64,000 nucleotides of DNA, from NCBI GenBank assembly GCA_037102815.1, contig BTPP01000003.1:2914001-2978000 (forward strand). Reading direction: 5' to 3'. The notes beneath the pieces were generated by a model. That model searched no databases. It had not been told where the DNA came from and saw only the letters and a list, made by a program, of their open reading frames with translations. The translations under genes were made by a program, and so were the position numbers. This DNA is from Neurospora intermedia. Its lineage: Eukaryota; Ascomycota; Sordariomycetes; Sordariales; Sordariaceae. Below are positions 19,680-31,900 of the stretch, piece after piece; the stretch's first letter is position 1; each line of letters begins with the position of its first letter.

Positions 19680-22181
19680 ATGCCTCCCCGAACATTTGCG
19701 CTTGAATTGAGTCGAACAAGCAGCTATGTTTGCCAGTCATGCATCGCTAGCATAGGACGAGCCCGCCCAAATCCACAGCCATGGCTGACGAGAAATGCCT
19801 CGAGTGCGGCCCGCGCCGCTCGCAGACAACGTGCGCCGACGACGACTAAGCAGCTGGAGGAAGAGCAAGCACAGAGGTTTCAAGAAGCCCTCCTACGGGA
19901 GGCGCAGAAGGAGGAACCCGCCGACACCGACCAAGGTCCGACCGAACCTCTTGCAGTCAACTACTTTAACGAAGAGACCGAAGGGCAATACCGACAGCTG
20001 CGCGACGGTGCCGAGTTTGGCGCCGTTAGTGGCGGCATCGATAGCGAGATTTCCGAGGCCATCAACGACTTGGAGCAGAAAATGGTTCAGACAATACAAA
20101 TGCTCGACAGCTTGGAGAAGGTTGGGGGTTCCGAACAGGACAAGGCTGAGGAGCTACGAAAACAGTTCAAAAAGATTCTCAGGGAGAAATACAAGGGCAA
20201 GACGGGTCCCGAAGGCGAGTCATACGGCGTACTGCGCATTCCAGGCTTCAGCGGGGTGCGGCAGCGAGCCGTAGCCAACTTAAATTCCTTCCTTGCGCGC
20301 GACAGCGTCGTCAAGGGCGGCGTGCCCAAGCCGAAAGACCTGTTCGACTGCTGGAAGTACTATTCTGCAGCACGCAGTTCATTAGCCACCCAATGGAGCA
20401 ACGTGCCGCGCGAGGTGTGGGATTTCCTGTGGATGATTCTATCACACGAAGGGGAAGGCGTAGAGAACCCAAACCGGATGCATCATATCTACGTTTTGGC
20501 GAAGGACATGCAAGCTGCCGGGGTGGTGCTGAGAGACTCGCAACAGCTTCTTGCGATTGAGGCCATGTTTCTCGAAGGCTGGCAAGAGGAGGCTATCGAA
20601 GCGTGGAAGAAAGCCGTGGTCACCATCGGCTCCAAACCAGAAACATTCAAAGGGTACTATGAGCTGGGAGTACGCATGTGCAGTCTCCACGGAGATACCG
20701 ACCGCGCGATGAGAGCTGCGGATACTCTTCTCAAGTCCTCAGAATCGCCTAACCCGCGCATCATGATACCCATCGTCCGGGCTTTGGCAGCAAAGGAGGA
20801 AAACGTCGAGGAAGCGTGGGAAGTGTACAGGGATATGCGCGCGCTTCTCGGAGACACCATGCAGATCGAGGACTACGATGAAGTTATCGCTTGCTTTTTG
20901 GCGGTTAATCATATTGAACATGCGCTGCAGGCCTTTGTCGACATGATGTTCTCGGGTCCCATGGATATTCGCGGCAAGACAAGACTACCAACCATCGTCG
21001 GCAATCACTTCTTTCTCGGCAAATGGCTGAAGAGGCTAATAGGAGCAGGAGACCTCGATGGAGCCTACAAAGTGGTTACGTTCCTACAAAAAAAGGGAGT
21101 TGCCGCCTCGCCCATCCAGCTCAACGGCCTAGTAGGCGCTTGGCTCAGGACAGAAACTGCTGATAACATAGAGAAGGCTGACCAGTTGGCTTGGGCCATG
21201 ATCAAAGCCCGTCTGGACTTCGTCGACCTGCGTCGGAGAGCCGCCGCCATGGACCGGCCAATTCGGCTCGTACCCCGTGATGGAGAACCAACACCGGATG
21301 ATTACGTTTGCACTACAAGAGCTACAGTCGAAACATTCTCTCTTCTTGCCGAAAATTATAGCGCTCGTGGACTGCACGATGAGCTCGAAGAACTGTGGAC
21401 AGCGTTCGAGCTGGCAGAACTTGGCCCCAACAGCTTCATGATAAACCAGATCATCAAGTCGTATACCGAGAGCAAGGGGCCGCAAGAGGCCATCGATTTC
21501 TACGAGCAAATGACCAAGAAACGGCACGTGCGTCCTGATGCACACACCTTCATCGCTCTTTACAATACTCTCTCAGTGAACCGCGTGGTGAGGCGAGACA
21601 GCAAACTGACGGCAGATGACGCCGTCATTGGCCGGCAGTTCTTCCAGGACCTGGTCAAGATGGATTGGAAATTCGACTCGGTTGACGAGTATACGTACCT
21701 CCCCCGTACCGTTCTCTTTTCCATGCTCAAGGCCAAGGATCATGCCGGCATGATTGTCGCTGCCCGAACCATGAAGGAGCTGTTCAGCTACTCGCCGCCC
21801 GAGCAGCTGCTCATCGAGCTGGCGGCGGGAACCGCTACTCTTCGGGTACAGAGCAAGCGCAACATGGACCGCATCATGGAAGCCAGCAGACTGATAGAAA
21901 GCTTGATCCGGAAACACACGCAAGTTTTTGCCGACCTTGGAGGCGACCCTGCCAAGATGACGACGCAGGAGAAGGACAACCAGCTTTGTGCCGTATTTGA
22001 AGAGCTGGTCTTGGTCAAGGCGCACGCTCAAAACGCGGAGAGGAGTGCAGTGAACAATATCCTTGCCCAAGCTGCTGAAGAGATGGGCGTGTTTGATATT
22101 GTGTTTACGAGGGATCCGGCGGTGATTCGGAGGTACAGGAAGGTGATGAAGAATAAGGATGTTGAAGATGATGTCGACTGA
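19680..22181 (+). CDS. Mitochondrial pentatricopeptide-repeat (PPR) protein
   Basis: A single exon of 833 residues. The first 60 residues are rich in Arg, Ser and Ala with few acids (LTRNASSAARAARRQRAP), a mitochondrial targeting leader. Residues 60-185 are charged and probably helical. From about residue 230 on there are repeated helix pairs of PPR type: HHIYVLAKDMQAAGVVL, YYELGVRMCSLHGDTDRAMR, and MINQIIKSYTESKGPQEAIDFYEQMTKK. The last 150 residues are a conserved helical tail. Such proteins bind mitochondrial RNA or act in assembly. The Neurospora complex I assembly factor CIA84 is a PPR protein of similar size and is a possible identity; this is an idea from memory, not shown by the sequence. 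Family call firm, role open. Confidence 0.82.
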   Translation: MPPRTFALELSRTSSYVCQSCIASIGRARPNPQPWLTRNASSAARAARRQRAPTTTKQLEEEQAQRFQEALLREAQKEEPADTDQGPTEPLAVNYFNEETEGQYRQLRDGAEFGAVSGGIDSEISEAINDLEQKMVQTIQMLDSLEKVGGSEQDKAEELRKQFKKILREKYKGKTGPEGESYGVLRIPGFSGVRQRAVANLNSFLARDSVVKGGVPKPKDLFDCWKYYSAARSSLATQWSNVPREVWDFLWMILSHEGEGVENPNRMHHIYVLAKDMQAAGVVLRDSQQLLAIEAMFLEGWQEEAIEAWKKAVVTIGSKPETFKGYYELGVRMCSLHGDTDRAMRAADTLLKSSESPNPRIMIPIVRALAAKEENVEEAWEVYRDMRALLGDTMQIEDYDEVIACFLAVNHIEHALQAFVDMMFSGPMDIRGKTRLPTIVGNHFFLGKWLKRLIGAGDLDGAYKVVTFLQKKGVAASPIQLNGLVGAWLRTETADNIEKADQLAWAMIKARLDFVDLRRRAAAMDRPIRLVPRDGEPTPDDYVCTTRATVETFSLLAENYSARGLHDELEELWTAFELAELGPNSFMINQIIKSYTESKGPQEAIDFYEQMTKKRHVRPDAHTFIALYNTLSVNRVVRRDSKLTADDAVIGRQFFQDLVKMDWKFDSVDEYTYLPRTVLFSMLKAKDHAGMIVAARTMKELFSYSPPEQLLIELAAGTATLRVQSKRNMDRIMEASRLIESLIRKHTQVFADLGGDPAKMTTQEKDNQLCAVFEELVLVKAHAQNAERSAVNNILAQAAEEMGVFDIVFTRDPAVIRRYRKVMKNKDVEDDVD

Positions 22182-23515
22182 AGATGGTCACTTGTACAAT
22201 GCAATGTAACACAAGCAAAATATAAAACCCCGAAAGCACTCATCGCTTCATTGGATACCCGCAGCATCATTTAACATATGGCGTCCACCGGCTATCTGAT
22301 GTGCTCAGCACGATGATGGCATAGAACTGATATTACCCAGTTGCGAGTTTGTCCCTTATTCTAATCATTTTCAACCTTGGTTATATCACAATTGCCGAAC
22401 ACTCGGTTGTGATAGTCAATGATTCGTGACCTGTAAGTAGTTGTCGCCTGTTGAGTACGGAAACGGTCACTAATTGGAGTAGAGGTTTGAAGTGATTGGC
22501 GAGTTGTCACGTTCATGTGTCTATATCTTGGTATCACCTCTGTGCCCTTTTCTCACTTTTCTATCTTCCGGCTTGACCCTAATCATCTATGGCTGAACAA
22601 GATAAATTGCATATTGGATTGAGCATTCGCTTCGAGGATTGGATACTCTCAGCCGAATCAACCACACTCTTTGTGTGTCTTGGGGTGAAAAAAAGTCTTC
22701 CCACTCTCTAACTATTCTTTTCTATGAAAGGATCTGATCAACTCACTCTTCATGTCGCGTTTCCCCCTTCACCTTCCTGTACAACAGCTCTATACACCAC
22801 ATGTAACCACACGACCCATATATTGCACTGACTCGTAAAGCCTAGTCAAATTCAATTCTAATACAGGCAATATCGACTCTCAGAGTGTATGCTCCAGACT
22901 GTCAACCACTAGAGTCTTTCTGATTGCTACACCTATCTATTGAAATCACTATACTCCTGCCAAAAAAAGGTCAATACAACATCAAGGGCCACAATGTAGT
23001 ATGTAGCTCTAATTTGCATAGAGCCCTCATGGATGGATCTCGCTATCTACCTAGTCACCACTCACTCATGCTCTCTATGCTCCGTGTTCATCTTGTCCTG
23101 TTTTGCCTGTACCGCCTTGTCCACACAGCAAATTACCCAGTCTATCACGGGACCACACCTCTGCAGGGTATACACTACCCTACCCTACACTACACTACAC
23201 TCCCTCTCGGATATCCGTCCACCGCCCAGTTCACCGTCGAGTTCTCTCGGGGAGAGCTAGGCCGTCTCAGAAAGTCAGGCGGCCAGGTCACAACAATCAC
23301 GTGGCCAAGCTTTCCGAACGTTCCATTTCATCTTCCTCGGGGTCCATCCATCCATCCAGGTCTCACCGTGGGATTTTTTTTTTTCTTTTCTTTTTTCTTC
23401 TTTTCGCCCGAGTCGACACCGTAGGTCAAGCGAGAAATTTTGGCCCTGGTTGCGTGGAACATCTAGCCCCAGGGTATGCTACCCAGAACACTAAATACTA
23501 CCATAGGAAACCAGG

Positions 23516-23531
23516 GCGCGCGCGCGCGCGC
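23516..23531. repeat. Alternating GC tract (8 units)
   Basis: Sixteen bases of uninterrupted GC dinucleotide in non-coding DNA. Alternating purine-pyrimidine GC can adopt Z-DNA; no function is shown. Confidence 0.9.
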
Positions 23532-25010
23532 CCACCGCCCATCGCCCACTTGTTGACCCAGGTCCCCGGGAACTCCGAGAACTCCGCTTTAAACCCTCAA
23601 AAGATGCGTAGTGTAGTAGTATGTATCTAACTTGTTGTGGTGACTGGTGGTGCTCGGGACTTCCTCTCCAAGGTTAGGCAAGGCCGCGCGGTTCCGCTGT
23701 TCCATCTGTATGTACCGTACCGATTCTTTGGGTAGGAGTCCAGGCAAGTCTCTTTTTGGTGAAATGATGATTGGCGGCGGGATGGGGTAAAAATGGATTA
23801 CGGAGGGTTCATGGACAGGGCATAACACACATAACATGATATGAAAATAGGCATAACATAACATGGAATAGCATAAGGCAACGGAACATAGTATAAGTCG
23901 GGATGAGGAGAAAGAGAGAAACAAGAGTGGGGGGCGAGGGTATGAAGCATGTGATATGAAGGATGAAGAATAATTGAGAAACTATTTTCTTCGAGTTGAA
24001 GCATGGAGAAACATTGCCGGGCTTCGGTAGGTCGTCGGACTTAATCTTTATGATTATTATTACCAGCGTCGTTGTCGTCGTCATCGTCGCTCATCGTTCT
24101 CACCGTCGATATCATCCCATCTTCAGCAAGACCAGGTACATCAAATATTACGCCGCTTTGAAAGTTTCGAACGAGCAAAAGCCGAAGTAGTACATATAGA
24201 ACACCGCATCACAAACCCCATCGACCATCATCTGGTTGGTAGGGAATAGTACCCAGGAACGCGAGAAGTGGGGAGTAGAGGTATGGCAATCTTCCACGAC
24301 TCCACGAGACCAAACGACGACGATGGACGATACGGTGCTTATACTGCGTAGTCTGGATCCGGTAACGTTCGTACGGCCTGCCTGCCTGCCGGCCGGGGCA
24401 GACAGAGCAGAGGAGGATGGCCGGTGGAGAGATAGGCCTACATTACACAGTAGTCTGGGTATGTATGTACTTGCAGGGCAAATTCTGCTCACCGCGATTC
24501 CAAATTTTTTGTATGCATGCATGCATGTATGGATGCATGGGCCGGTCGGCTGTATGCAAGCACCAGTCGACGACGACAACGTCGGTGTCGCTATGACCAG
24601 GGACTCACATTATGCCACGCTAGAAAAGGCCGTTTCGTTTCCGGGTGTCGTCGATTCGTTCCATTCGTTCTCGAGTCGGTGTCGGGGGACTCGGGGCTCG
24701 GGCGGTGGGTGTTGTTCATCCGCAGACGAAGAATGAATGGCTGGCAAGGAGCTAGGGTCCGGGAGGCCCGCCTGGCGGCCGGCCGGGGTCCGAGCGGGTT
24801 GGCTCACTTCGGGATCCACTTTGAATCTGACGAAGTTCGGCGGCGCGGCGGCGTCTATGGATTATTAGCTGCCCGCTAAGAGGTCGCTAACATAGCGGTG
24901 GGTAGGCCGCTTAACCTATTCACGGCTAGCTTTCAGTTGTTAGGTGATGGGGGACAGGCGCCAGGCACACACAGACTTTGGGGCTCTGGGAGCCTGAGGA
25001 AGAAAGGAAG

Positions 25011-25037
25011 AAAAAAAAAAAAAAAAAAAAAAAAAAA
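25011..25037. repeat. A27 homopolymer
   Basis: Twenty-seven consecutive A on the plus strand. I looked for a flanking target-site duplication that would suggest a retroposed poly(A) tail and saw none. Confidence 0.9.
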
Positions 25038-25200
25038 GGAAAGATGGAATCGAATGAATGGTGGCCGGCGGGCCAGCTGGCACGGTAGTAACGTTGCACT
25101 TCCCCGGGCTCCCGGGCTTCCTTCCGCCGGATAGAAATGGGGTCCCGACCGGATGAGTTCCATGTGTCCCCCCGTTGGGTCGTGATGTTGGCTGGACTCG

Positions 25201-25216
25201 CTCGCTCGCGAGCGAG
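25201..25216. repeat. 16-base perfect palindrome
   Basis: CTCGCTCG followed directly by CGAGCGAG, with a further CTCG just upstream. It could be a dimeric factor site or a chance result of a CTCG repeat meeting its complement. Confidence 0.8.
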
Positions 25217-25260
25217 TGAAGGATCCACTCTCACCACTCTAATGCTCTCTCACAGTAGGA

Positions 25261-28200
25261 TTGTACTGTGCAGAGAGGCAAGTAGGGTGAGCTGTTAATG
25301 CAGTGATGGTGTGTTGTCGCTGCAGTAGCAAAGTTGTAGGTTGAAGTGACCTGCCGAGTATGGTTTGGTTATCATGAATGGTAAAACAAACAACGACTGG
25401 CAAATGCCTCTCACTGCCTGAGGGAAGTGGGTTGAAGTTTGTTGTCGAACGGTTGGTTTCTTGAAAATGTTGCCGCCAGCAGTGCCGCGGATGCAGAAAG
25501 ATGAGTTGTCCGAACGATAACTCATCCCACACTGCTATTTGGGGGGCATAGATCCGATGTCTGATCTAGTATGGTTCAAACACATGTAAGGCATTGTCAG
25601 CATGCTGTTTGGAGGCGTGGGGAGTAGTTGCCGCGAGTCTCTACGTCCTCATAATGTCGGGAGTTGTCGTCAGCTGCGTAGAGGCACGTCGTTAAAAGTA
25701 GAGTGATATATTGATGATGTTGAATTGGGATCGTCACTCAGCAGCCTTTGGAAACCCAAAACTGGCTCTCATCTCCAACAGCTTCCTGTAGAAAGCATAG
25801 GATCAAAGTGATATTTGGTCGTCTAGCGCTTTGACAGAAACTTGACCTACACAGAACCAAGGCTCATGGCCTATCTCGGACAAAGAGAAGCCAGAGAGTT
25901 ATGTTTGGCAAACAACAATTCCAAATTGACAAATCTACTTCCCCGCTTTTTCTTGATGTATTCGCCTCCAGTTTATCCTCTTTGCCAGCCTGTGTCGACA
26001 ATAGACATCGGATGGTCAGCGATAATTCTTGTGTAAAGCGCCCTTGCCGCAGAAATGTCACATATGTTTTCTTCTGTGCTTTATAATTTCCCCTCTTTTT
26101 TGCTTCTTTTATCTGATCAGTCCTATTCTATTGGTCTCGTATGTCAACTAGAGGTTTGTATTTTTTTTTTTTTTTTTCGGTCTCGAGAAGTCAAAACAAA
26201 ATCCGGTGTCTAATGTCCGAAATACACAAAGATGGCATACGAAGCAACTTGATAAGCAATGCTCGCAAAAGACAAAAGGCACATATCGCGAACCATCATT
26301 GGGTGACAAGGCTAGGCACTTCACATTACAGACTATCTACAAAAGACTGTTTTTCAGTTGCAAAAATATCTTACTACTATATTGCAATGAATAAAAACCC
26401 CAAGAAAAAGAAACAGAAAAAAAAAACCCAATTCGAAATTAGGTCAAACAGCTACAGCTCATCTACGTCTTGTCGTAATTACCCGATAGAGTGTCCAAGT
26501 ACGTGGCAAAAAAAGTGCTTCTCTTCCGTGCTGTATGCAATGTACCTACGTGGACTCGCTTCCTGTCCACCATACATACACCGCAGAAAAACGGCACGAA
26601 TGCGCCACAGATATGCATAATTGATCTTGTTTTTTATTTTTATTTTTATTTTTATTCTTTTGCCGACAAACAATCATGTCTACCATGGAAACAGAATATC
26701 CAAAGATTGGGAGGGTGTCACCTCAAGAAGTTGACGTTTGCTCACTGCATTTTGCTGCTGCTGGGCCGCAAGCTCATATTAAAAGCTTCTTCTATTTTTT
26801 TCTTTAAGATGAACTCTTCCATCAGTACCATCTACAACATCATCCCGCTTTGTGACTCGCATTATCCCATGCATATATACATTAAATGCATGCGAGAAGA
26901 CATGACCGGCACGCACAACTACCCGAATCTCGTCCCGCTTTTTTCTTTTTGACGTTTTGTCTTTTTCGAGGGTGGTAACCACAAGGTCAAACACGAGAGG
27001 GAGGGGTGGGAAGGAAGGTGGGTGACATTGATAGTAAGTCACACAGAGCAAGATGGAGAGGTGGAAAAGATGTCACCGGCTGAGAGGTTGAGGCTCCGTC
27101 GTGAGAGGCTTGACGTTCGGGGTACGACAATTAAAACACAGAAACGATGGAACAACCAATCACAATTCACTGGATATCTGGAGGTACACTTCATCCGGAT
27201 GGAGGGACCTGCAAGGGCAAAGAAAGGGAATACAGACGTATTCATGGGCAGTCGCATCACGATATGATTTATCTCGCTGTCATCTTTATTGTGCGTCTTC
27301 AGTTTTTGGTGTACACGGCGCGACAGTTGACAGTATGTGTTTCCTGTAGTACTACCTTTAAATCGAATGGCTGAAGTGTAGCGATGCGTACACAGTTGTA
27401 CCAAAAAGGCAGGAATATTGAGACACAAAAGAAGGACAATAAAAAGTGAGAGAGAGAAATCACCATTTGCACCGTCGCAGTTGCCACGCTTCAAAGGCGG
27501 TCAACGACTCGGATCACTATTAACGCAGGTACGGGCACCAAACAGGCAGGTAGGCACCGAGGCACGGTAAAAAGCAGCCAGTCTCCGTCCCCCATTCCTC
27601 GTTTGTGTCCGTGCTGCCTGTGATGCGGCGAGCAGCAAATGCAGGCACCGTAGGATACGCATGCATGCTAGAACGGACTTGTCACCTGCATGAACATCGC
27701 AAAACTTTTGGTTTGCGTTGTTTTGTGAGTCCCTTGCGAATTGTGAACGCCAGAAGGGGACGGGGTTGGTTACAGACACGTAGAGAGGGCGTTCAGTGGT
27801 TATTGGACCTTGCGCGCGAGGTGAAAGTGTTATGGCCAACCGAACAAGTGAAGAGACACAAGAGATAATGAGAAGAGAAAAAAAAAAAAAAAAAAAAAAG
27901 CAAAAAAAAAAACATGAGGAATCGAAACCAATTGCCCGTTTCCATTGGATCGCTGTTACTGAGGGTGACCGGTCGGCCCCAAAGTTCGAAGCAACCAACA
28001 AGTGGCTACATATGGGAAACAACAAATTGAGAATGGGACGTCATCGTCACTGGTCTTTTCTCTCGATTTACGACCTTCATTCACTTGAATGGAAATGTCG
28101 AACTCGATAGTAGCCGAACAGCTCGCCGAATGATTCGCTGCTATATCGTCATTTTCGTTAATCCTTCTGGAAATGGCCACCGTACCATCACTGTATAGTG

Positions 28201-28900
28201 TGCGGCGTCCATCTATCTCTACGTAGTGGTATAGTCCAGTCCGCAAATGCCTTCATTCACAGAATGGATATTCTTGTCGCTCTTCTCGTCCATTCGTTCC
28301 TTTGTTTTTTTCTTCTCCCATTGTGTTTCTCGGCTCCCACTTGGTGTTCGTTAGCAGTCTCACCTCAGCTCCTCCCACCCAAACTCCGTCGCAGGGCATC
28401 GTCGAGAACTCCAGTCCTAAGAATGGAAACATGGAAAATGGAATATTCTTTTCCAAGTTCCATTTCCCCCCCACCCGACGAGGACCGAGTGCACCACTAC
28501 GAGTACGGCGTAGCGGCGTAGCGGACCATTTCCCAAAAACCCAAAACTTCGGAGGGTCAACCCGATTCCGGTAGCGAAGCCCGTGAGCGGAACACGACGC
28601 AAGCTGTTACGTTTTCCGCTTCGTTTTCTTCTCAGGAATCCTTGAGGATGGAGGGTTGGTGGGGTGCCTGCTGCCTGCTGCTGTTTTTGCTCTATGCGTG
28701 CCAAGTTCTTCCAGAAGGGCGAGAGAATGACTTGCGACGCTGAGGAGCCCTGCTCAGCTGTTTGCCTTCTGAGTTTTGGCGAGAACTGCTGCTGTGCACT
28801 AGCCATAAACTACCCATGTTGGAATCCACTGTAAACCTTCCTGGGGCAGGTTTTCGTATCCACGGCAGCAGAGTTGTAATTCATTTCCCGCGATATTGGA
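25261..28900. other. Gene-free region, part 2: AT-rich stretch with T and A runs
   Basis: Richer in A/T than the flanking genes, with T17 at 26161-26177, a TTTTTA-type repeat near 26630-26660, and A22 at 27878-27899. Open frames up to about 170 codons on both strands (for example 27501-28025 minus) depend on the low-complexity tracts and show no domain. A non-coding transcript or a very long upstream control region would fit; neither is demonstrated. Confidence 0.45.
27878..27899. repeat. A22 homopolymer, followed by a second A run
   Basis: Twenty-two A, then GC, then ten more A (27902-27911). It lies in non-coding DNA and is likely length-polymorphic between strains. Confidence 0.9.
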
Positions 28901-31900
28901 AGCGAATCCGACCTGGTTAGCGGTCTCCGTTCCCAAAAAGTGTTGCTGTGTGGAGATGATGGATATGCCGAAACCGTCAAGTATGTATTGTAGTGCACGA
29001 ATAGAGCCCATTGCGTATGTACGCGTATGTAACGGAAGCAAAGAATCATTGATCAACCCACAACTAAATCAATTCCGCCGGCCGCGGGAAAATGATGCGA
29101 AGGGCGGACCTGATACACGCTTCGGTTGAGAAACGTGCGACTGTCGTTGTGTCCTGGACCGATAATCGTCTCAGGTTCCTTCCGTCCCTTTGCTTCGCTC
29201 CAGCTGCTGTGTGTGCACCAAGCTTGGGAGTTGACAAACATTACGTAACCGATCAACGTATACGTGAAACGGAACAGAAACAACAATGACGACAAAATAT
29301 GTTGCTGTTGCGTGGAGCAAAAAAAAATATCCCGAGATAAGCAAGTATTTTGGCTCTCAATGACCCAATCTTGCACAGCAACCCATGCACGTGATGGTCG
29401 TTCTATTATGTACTGTAAGAGTGCAGGTAAGGTTTGACCCAGCATATGTAAGGTACGGCGTTCTGTATGATTGATGCTGGCGGGATGATCCCAGAAGAGA
29501 TGGTCAGTACTTACCTGATTACGTATTGTACACTAGAGTACCATCCGTTCGTCTGAATATCAACCAACCCCACGCGCCAATTGCTTGCACCTATCTCATG
29601 TTCTTCTTTGCAGTTATCAATTGCGCCTTTTCCCCATCCGATTGCCGATTGTACATCGAGTCAATGCTGGGATTCAGTTTATCCAGTGGTTTCTTAGCGG
29701 CCTCAATAGCATACCCAAATGGCCGGTGTGTTTCTTATTCTCTCACCACTTAGGTTTTGCCTCTTCGACCGTCATGCTATCAGCGAGTCCTCGAGAGCTG
29801 GAGCACCGGAAAACGTGGATGGATTCTGCGACCCCCAAGGGTCAATTGATTTCGGAAGATATGAAGTGCCTGGACCCTTGAAACCTTCCAGAAGACCCAT
29901 CGTCAGGGCCCGGGGAGAAGTCTGCACGATGCCTATTGGTCCAAGGAGACAAGCGTTCCTGCGCTAGTGGAAACATTCGCGATAAAATCTGGGACACGCA
30001 CGATGCAACAGCGCCGGAGGGAAACCGTGGATGGTTTACCGTTAACCGAGTGTATTATGACGGTTAAAATTGCAACGACAACTGGGGTATCATCCAATTC
30101 CTCCATTATCATTTACCCAGCACTTATCATGAACCTGATAAACATTGATCGGTCGATGGCCGAGGCGAGAAGCCCGCAGAAATGGTCTACGGTCGCTGCC
30201 GTGAGGACAGTATCGGAATCCCTGCCCCGAGGTTCGAGTTCTGATTGCTCAATTGCTTGGACCGGGTGGGTCTATACTTGGTGCAGTTAGTGCAGTTCGT
30301 GCAGAATGGAAGTTAGACTGTGCTATGCACGGTAACAGGTTGCGTGATATCTTCCCCGCCCATCATGCGATCAAACTGGAGATACCAGAGCGAATGGACG
30401 ACTGGTTATTCTCTCACTTGCTCGCCAGGCCGGCAACTGCTGGCAAAGTCTGTTTCGTGGATCATTGCTCCATGTTGACCGCTTCACAGACAGACCGCCG
30501 GGTCACCGTGAATTGGAAACCGTCGACCATCGAACTTGGCGGCCGGTCTACATGTGCGGACCGCAGCGAGGAACGGACCACATGTGGAGGCTGTTCGGGC
30601 CGTATCCCGGACCGCTCACTCCATCTTTGCCATGCTTCAGTCTTGAAGCGATACTGGGCGAACCTCGAAGACCGGGCGCTCAGGAACAGCCATGGACTGG
30701 ATATTTCAGCATTCACATCGAGGCACGTGATCCAAATTGGTCTCCATCGAGTACCTTTGAATGATGAGCGGCTCACATGTTCTGCCTACACCTTCCATTC
30801 TCGCCCCGGTCACCCGACATTACAGACTGGCCCCGGGGTCTTCCACCTTCCAATCCGCGGCCCGTTGGTAACGGTCCGGGGCAGGCTTGTCCATGGACAC
30901 CGGTTGCCGCGAGGGTCCGCCAAGTACACCGTAGGTTTATAGGGCTTGCTTATGCTTGCCTACCTATACCGGCAGTCGAGCAGCTGCAGCCTGTACTTAG
31001 GTAATCGCTGCCGTCCCACATGCAAATGAGTTCGAACAGACTTTGAAATGAGGATGGCGGTGGACCTGGAATCCGTAATCGGCCATGGCGATGTAGATCC
31101 GAATAGCCTCTGGAGGGCAAGAGCCCGAGCCATCACAAGAATGCATTCGATTTTGCGATCGCGTGCTGTGCCTCCAAGCTGCAGTGGGCGTGGGCGAGAC
31201 AGTTCGCCTCCTATGTGATAGAAGACGTCAATAATGTTTGAGGTGATTTAGGAGCCTCACTTCCAGGCTGGCGTGTAAATCTCAATGCCCAACTGGTGAG
31301 CCTACTACTGTAGTTCAGCTAGATCAGGCAGCTTGTACAGTCCGTGTCAACGGTGGCAAAACAAAGCTGATGATCCGATTTGATACGGTCATGGTTTTAG
31401 ACAAGGTTGGTTATGTCTATGTGTCTTGGAACGGAGAATTGTTTGACATGTATTCTCGGCGTAGTGTGCCTACAATCGATACCAGTGCAGGCGAGGTCGG
31501 TAAAATAACTTGACTGCAAGTCTGCTGTGTGGTTGCGTGGCTAGCCTGCAAAAACTTCTTGTTACTCGTCGAGAGCAGTCATAAGAGATGAGACAAAGTG
31601 GCCTCGAATGCCATGTCTTCTCCGTCACTGTGGGCCAATAGCCGAGTTTCGCAACGCATTGAGAATGGTGAGAGAGTAGCATCGCTTTGAATGATGGAGG
31701 GTGCAAATGATGGGAACAGCCTATCCGGACGGTGAAAGACGGCAAACCAACCTTGTCTCAAGTTTGTGTGAAAATCCTGCCTCTGTTGTACCTACAGGTT
31801 AGTGCGTCGGTTCTTTGCAGTAGCGCATGTGCAGATGCAGACCGCCTGCAAGGTACACTCAGAAACTGCAAGTGATAACAAACATCACAACCTCGACTTT

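Larger units (their letters stand above)
22182..25260. other. Gene-free region, part 1: simple repeats
   Basis: No frame here has a recognisable product. The open frames are short, overlap on both strands, and break at low-complexity DNA. It holds a pyrimidine tract (23374-23404), an alternating GC run (23516-23531), ATGC repeats (24513-24527), A27 (25011-25037) and a 16-base palindrome (25201-25216). CpA and TpG words are plentiful and TpA does not dominate, so it does not look like a heavily RIP-mutated repeat. Confidence 0.5.

Noticed and set aside
30253-30942. 229-codon plus-strand frame in the gene-free region
   Set aside because: No motif, overlaps other frames on both strands, and lacks the codon bias of true genes here.
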